Shown here: positions 62,636 through 64,000 of the stretch, in pieces
Layout: every line of letters begins with the position of its first letter
Numbering within the stretch: the stretch's first letter is position 1
Assembly (NCBI GenBank): GCA_965248135.1
Contig: CBDFIN010000012.1
Span: 1,674,001 to 1,738,000, forward strand
DNA length: 64,000 nt
Direction: 5' to 3'
Source of the DNA: SZUA-100 sp965248135
GTDB taxonomy: Bacteria; Pseudomonadota; Alphaproteobacteria; Rhizobiales; Rhizobiaceae
The notes under the pieces: generated by a model
The model's database searches: none
What the model saw: only the letters and a program-made list of their open reading frames with translations
What the model was told of the DNA's origin: nothing
Made by a program: the position numbers and the translations under genes

Positions 62636-63507
62636 CCAATCTATTGGAAGTCGAAAACCTGACAGTAAAATTTCCCACCCGTAACGGCATGTTCGAAGCG
62701 GTGCGCGATATCAGCTTTTCGCTCGGACGCGAACGGCTTGGCATAGTCGGTGAATCGGGATCGGGAAAATCGATCACCGGGCGCTCGATCTTGCGGCTGA
62801 TCCGCCGGCCCGGCATTTTGGAGGCAAAGCGCATCGCGCTTGAGGGTACTGATCTGCTCACTTTGACGGAAAGACAGATGCGCGATGTTCGTGGCCACAG
62901 GATTTCGATGATCATGCAGGATCCGAAATTCTCGCTCAATCCGGTGATGCGCATTGGCGACCAGATTTGCGAAGCATACCGGCTGCACGCCAGGGCATCC
63001 AGGGTCGAAGCGCGGCGAAAATCGATCGACATGCTGAAAGCAGTGCTGATCCGTGATCCCGAACGGGTATTTAACGCCTACCCGCATGAAATGTCCGGCG
63101 GCATGGGCCAGCGCATCATGATTGCCATGATGCTGATCCCCGATCCGCAAATTCTGATTGCCGACGAACCGACCTCGGCGCTCGATGTCACCGTGCAAAA
63201 AGAAGTGTTGGAGATCATGGACAAACTGGTGCGCGACCGTGGCATGGGACTGATATTCATTTCTCACGATCTCAACGTCGTCTCGGCCTTTTGTGACCGG
63301 GTTTTGATCATGTATGCCGGGAGGATCGTCGAAACCTGCCGGGCTGACCGATTGCACGATGCGACCCACCCCTATACAAGAGGTCTGCTCAATTCATTGC
63401 CACAGCTCGAACGACCGGTTGAGCGGCTCGAGGTTTTGACCCGTGATGAGGCCTGGCGCACCGAGGCAAGCGTCAGCGGCGTTGTGAGCGCCGGAGAACC
63501 ATCATGA
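62632..63507 (+). CDS. Peptide ABC transporter ATP-binding protein, DppD type
   Basis: A 291-residue ATPase: Walker A GESGSGKSITGRS, Q-loop IMQDPKFSLNPV, signature MSGGMGQRIMIAMML, Walker B ILIADEPTSALDVTVQ, H-loop FISHDLNVV. The C-terminal oligopeptide-type extension follows (THPYTRGLLNSLPQLE). The signature reads SGGMGQR, a common DppD variant. Overlaps by 4 bases with both neighbours. Confidence 0.95.
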   Translation: MTNLLEVENLTVKFPTRNGMFEAVRDISFSLGRERLGIVGESGSGKSITGRSILRLIRRPGILEAKRIALEGTDLLTLTERQMRDVRGHRISMIMQDPKFSLNPVMRIGDQICEAYRLHARASRVEARRKSIDMLKAVLIRDPERVFNAYPHEMSGGMGQRIMIAMMLIPDPQILIADEPTSALDVTVQKEVLEIMDKLVRDRGMGLIFISHDLNVVSAFCDRVLIMYAGRIVETCRADRLHDATHPYTRGLLNSLPQLERPVERLEVLTRDEAWRTEASVSGVVSAGEPS

Positions 63508-64000
63508 GCACCAATGGCAATGCTGATGGAATTAGTCTCGATAAGGTCGATGTCTGGTTCGGCGAGGGTGAGGAACGGGTTGATGCGGTTATCGATGCCA
63601 GTTTCAATGTGCCGCTTGGTGGCAGCTTCGGCCTCGTGGGCGAGTCCGGCTCGGGAAAATCAACCATTTTGCGCGCCATAACCGGCCTTGCGCCCACCTG
63701 GTCCGGCATGATCTCGGTGTTGGGCAGCAAGCTCGGCCTCGAACGCGAGCGCAGTTTCTATCGCTTGGTGCAAATGGTGTTTCAGGATCCCTACGCCTCG
63801 CTGCACCCGCGCCAGACCGTCGATCATGTGCTTTCCGAGGCGCTATATCTGCACCGTTTCGACAATCCCGACGAGCGCATTGTCAAGGTTCTTGACGATG
63901 TCGGGTTGAGCCAGATTTTCCGCTTTCGCTATCCGCATCAATTATCCGGTGGCCAGCGCCAGCGGGTGGCGATTGCCCGGGCATTGATCATCGAACCTTC
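63504..64000 (+). CDS. Peptide ABC transporter ATP-binding protein, DppF type (cut by window edge)
   Basis: The frame begins at ATG 63504, overlapping the DppD-type stop in ATGA, and is open to the window end (165 residues visible). It shows Walker A GESGSGKSTILRA, Q-loop VFQDPYASLHPRQTV and the full signature LSGGQRQRVAIARALI near residue 150. It is the second ATPase of the transporter; the Walker B motif and C-terminus lie outside the window. Confidence 0.93.
   Translation, partial: MSTNGNADGISLDKVDVWFGEGEERVDAVIDASFNVPLGGSFGLVGESGSGKSTILRAITGLAPTWSGMISVLGSKLGLERERSFYRLVQMVFQDPYASLHPRQTVDHVLSEALYLHRFDNPDERIVKVLDDVGLSQIFRFRYPHQLSGGQRQRVAIARALIIEP

Overview
The window is chromosomal DNA of an alphaproteobacterium, most probably of the order Hyphomicrobiales (Rhizobiales). 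This is inferred from gene order: ptsP-prfA-prmC-DUF4167 beside lysC/ubiG, comF-grxC-nitrilase-DUF1178, secA/argJ/mutT, aroK-aroB-DUF21 beside xerD-accA, mtgA-rpmF, and ffh-rpsP-rimM-trmD-rplS. It is also supported by a dispersed palindrome with the core CCGAAAACCGG/CCACTTTTCGG, which is common in that order. Most of the sequence is densely packed housekeeping DNA with a GC-rich codon style. No tRNA, rRNA or CRISPR array was recognised.

Layout. 1-3.5 kb: the end of a formate dehydrogenase alpha gene, formate-THF ligase (fhs), exonuclease III, and a small secreted protein. 3.5-7.2 kb: rpmG with its terminator, then a fadA-fadB pair for beta-oxidation. 7.25-7.5 kb: a cluster of short palindromic elements. 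7.6-14.3 kb (minus strand): lysC, ptsP, prfA, prmC, DUF4167. 14.4-23.1 kb: ubiG, a frameshifted GFA-family gene, DUF1178, nitrilase, glutaredoxin, ComF, a methyltransferase, an orphan Flp pilin with a second prepilin-like gene, mutT, a GNAT gene, argJ and a parvulin. 23.4-31.5 kb: secA, a DUF21/CBS protein, aroB, aroK, a 47-residue membrane protein, xerD and accA. 31.7-40.4 kb: an L,D-transpeptidase lipoprotein, transaldolase, priA, a second palindromic cluster, ggt, a membrane protein, rpmF, mtgA and a polyprenyl synthase.

40.4-45.4 kb is a variable island between the polyprenyl synthase gene and ffh. It holds a third palindromic element, an IS5-type transposase remnant, two very AT-rich genes of unknown function, an IS982-family element, a decayed flavin-oxidase-like pseudogene and a small secreted protein. 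45.4-50.5 kb is the SRP/ribosome/tRNA-modification cluster. 50.6-57.6 kb holds a multi-spanning membrane protein, an amino-acid ABC importer without an ATPase, a phosphodiester-glycosidase-like protein, leuC, a DMT exporter and a GNAT gene. 57.8 kb to the end is a membrane dipeptidase followed by a five-gene dipeptide/oligopeptide ABC transporter, the last gene being cut by the window edge.

The most unusual signal is a family of short palindromic elements found at three loci (7.25-7.49, 35.81-35.98 and 40.58-40.65 kb). Each full member has one 22-base and one 26-base arm, begins AGTG, and is flanked by TA or CTAG. They look like miniature inverted-repeat elements that target TA. One sits on the stop codon of ggt in a way that keeps the stop intact. 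The second item to follow up is the AT-rich two-gene cassette at 41.3-43.1 kb.
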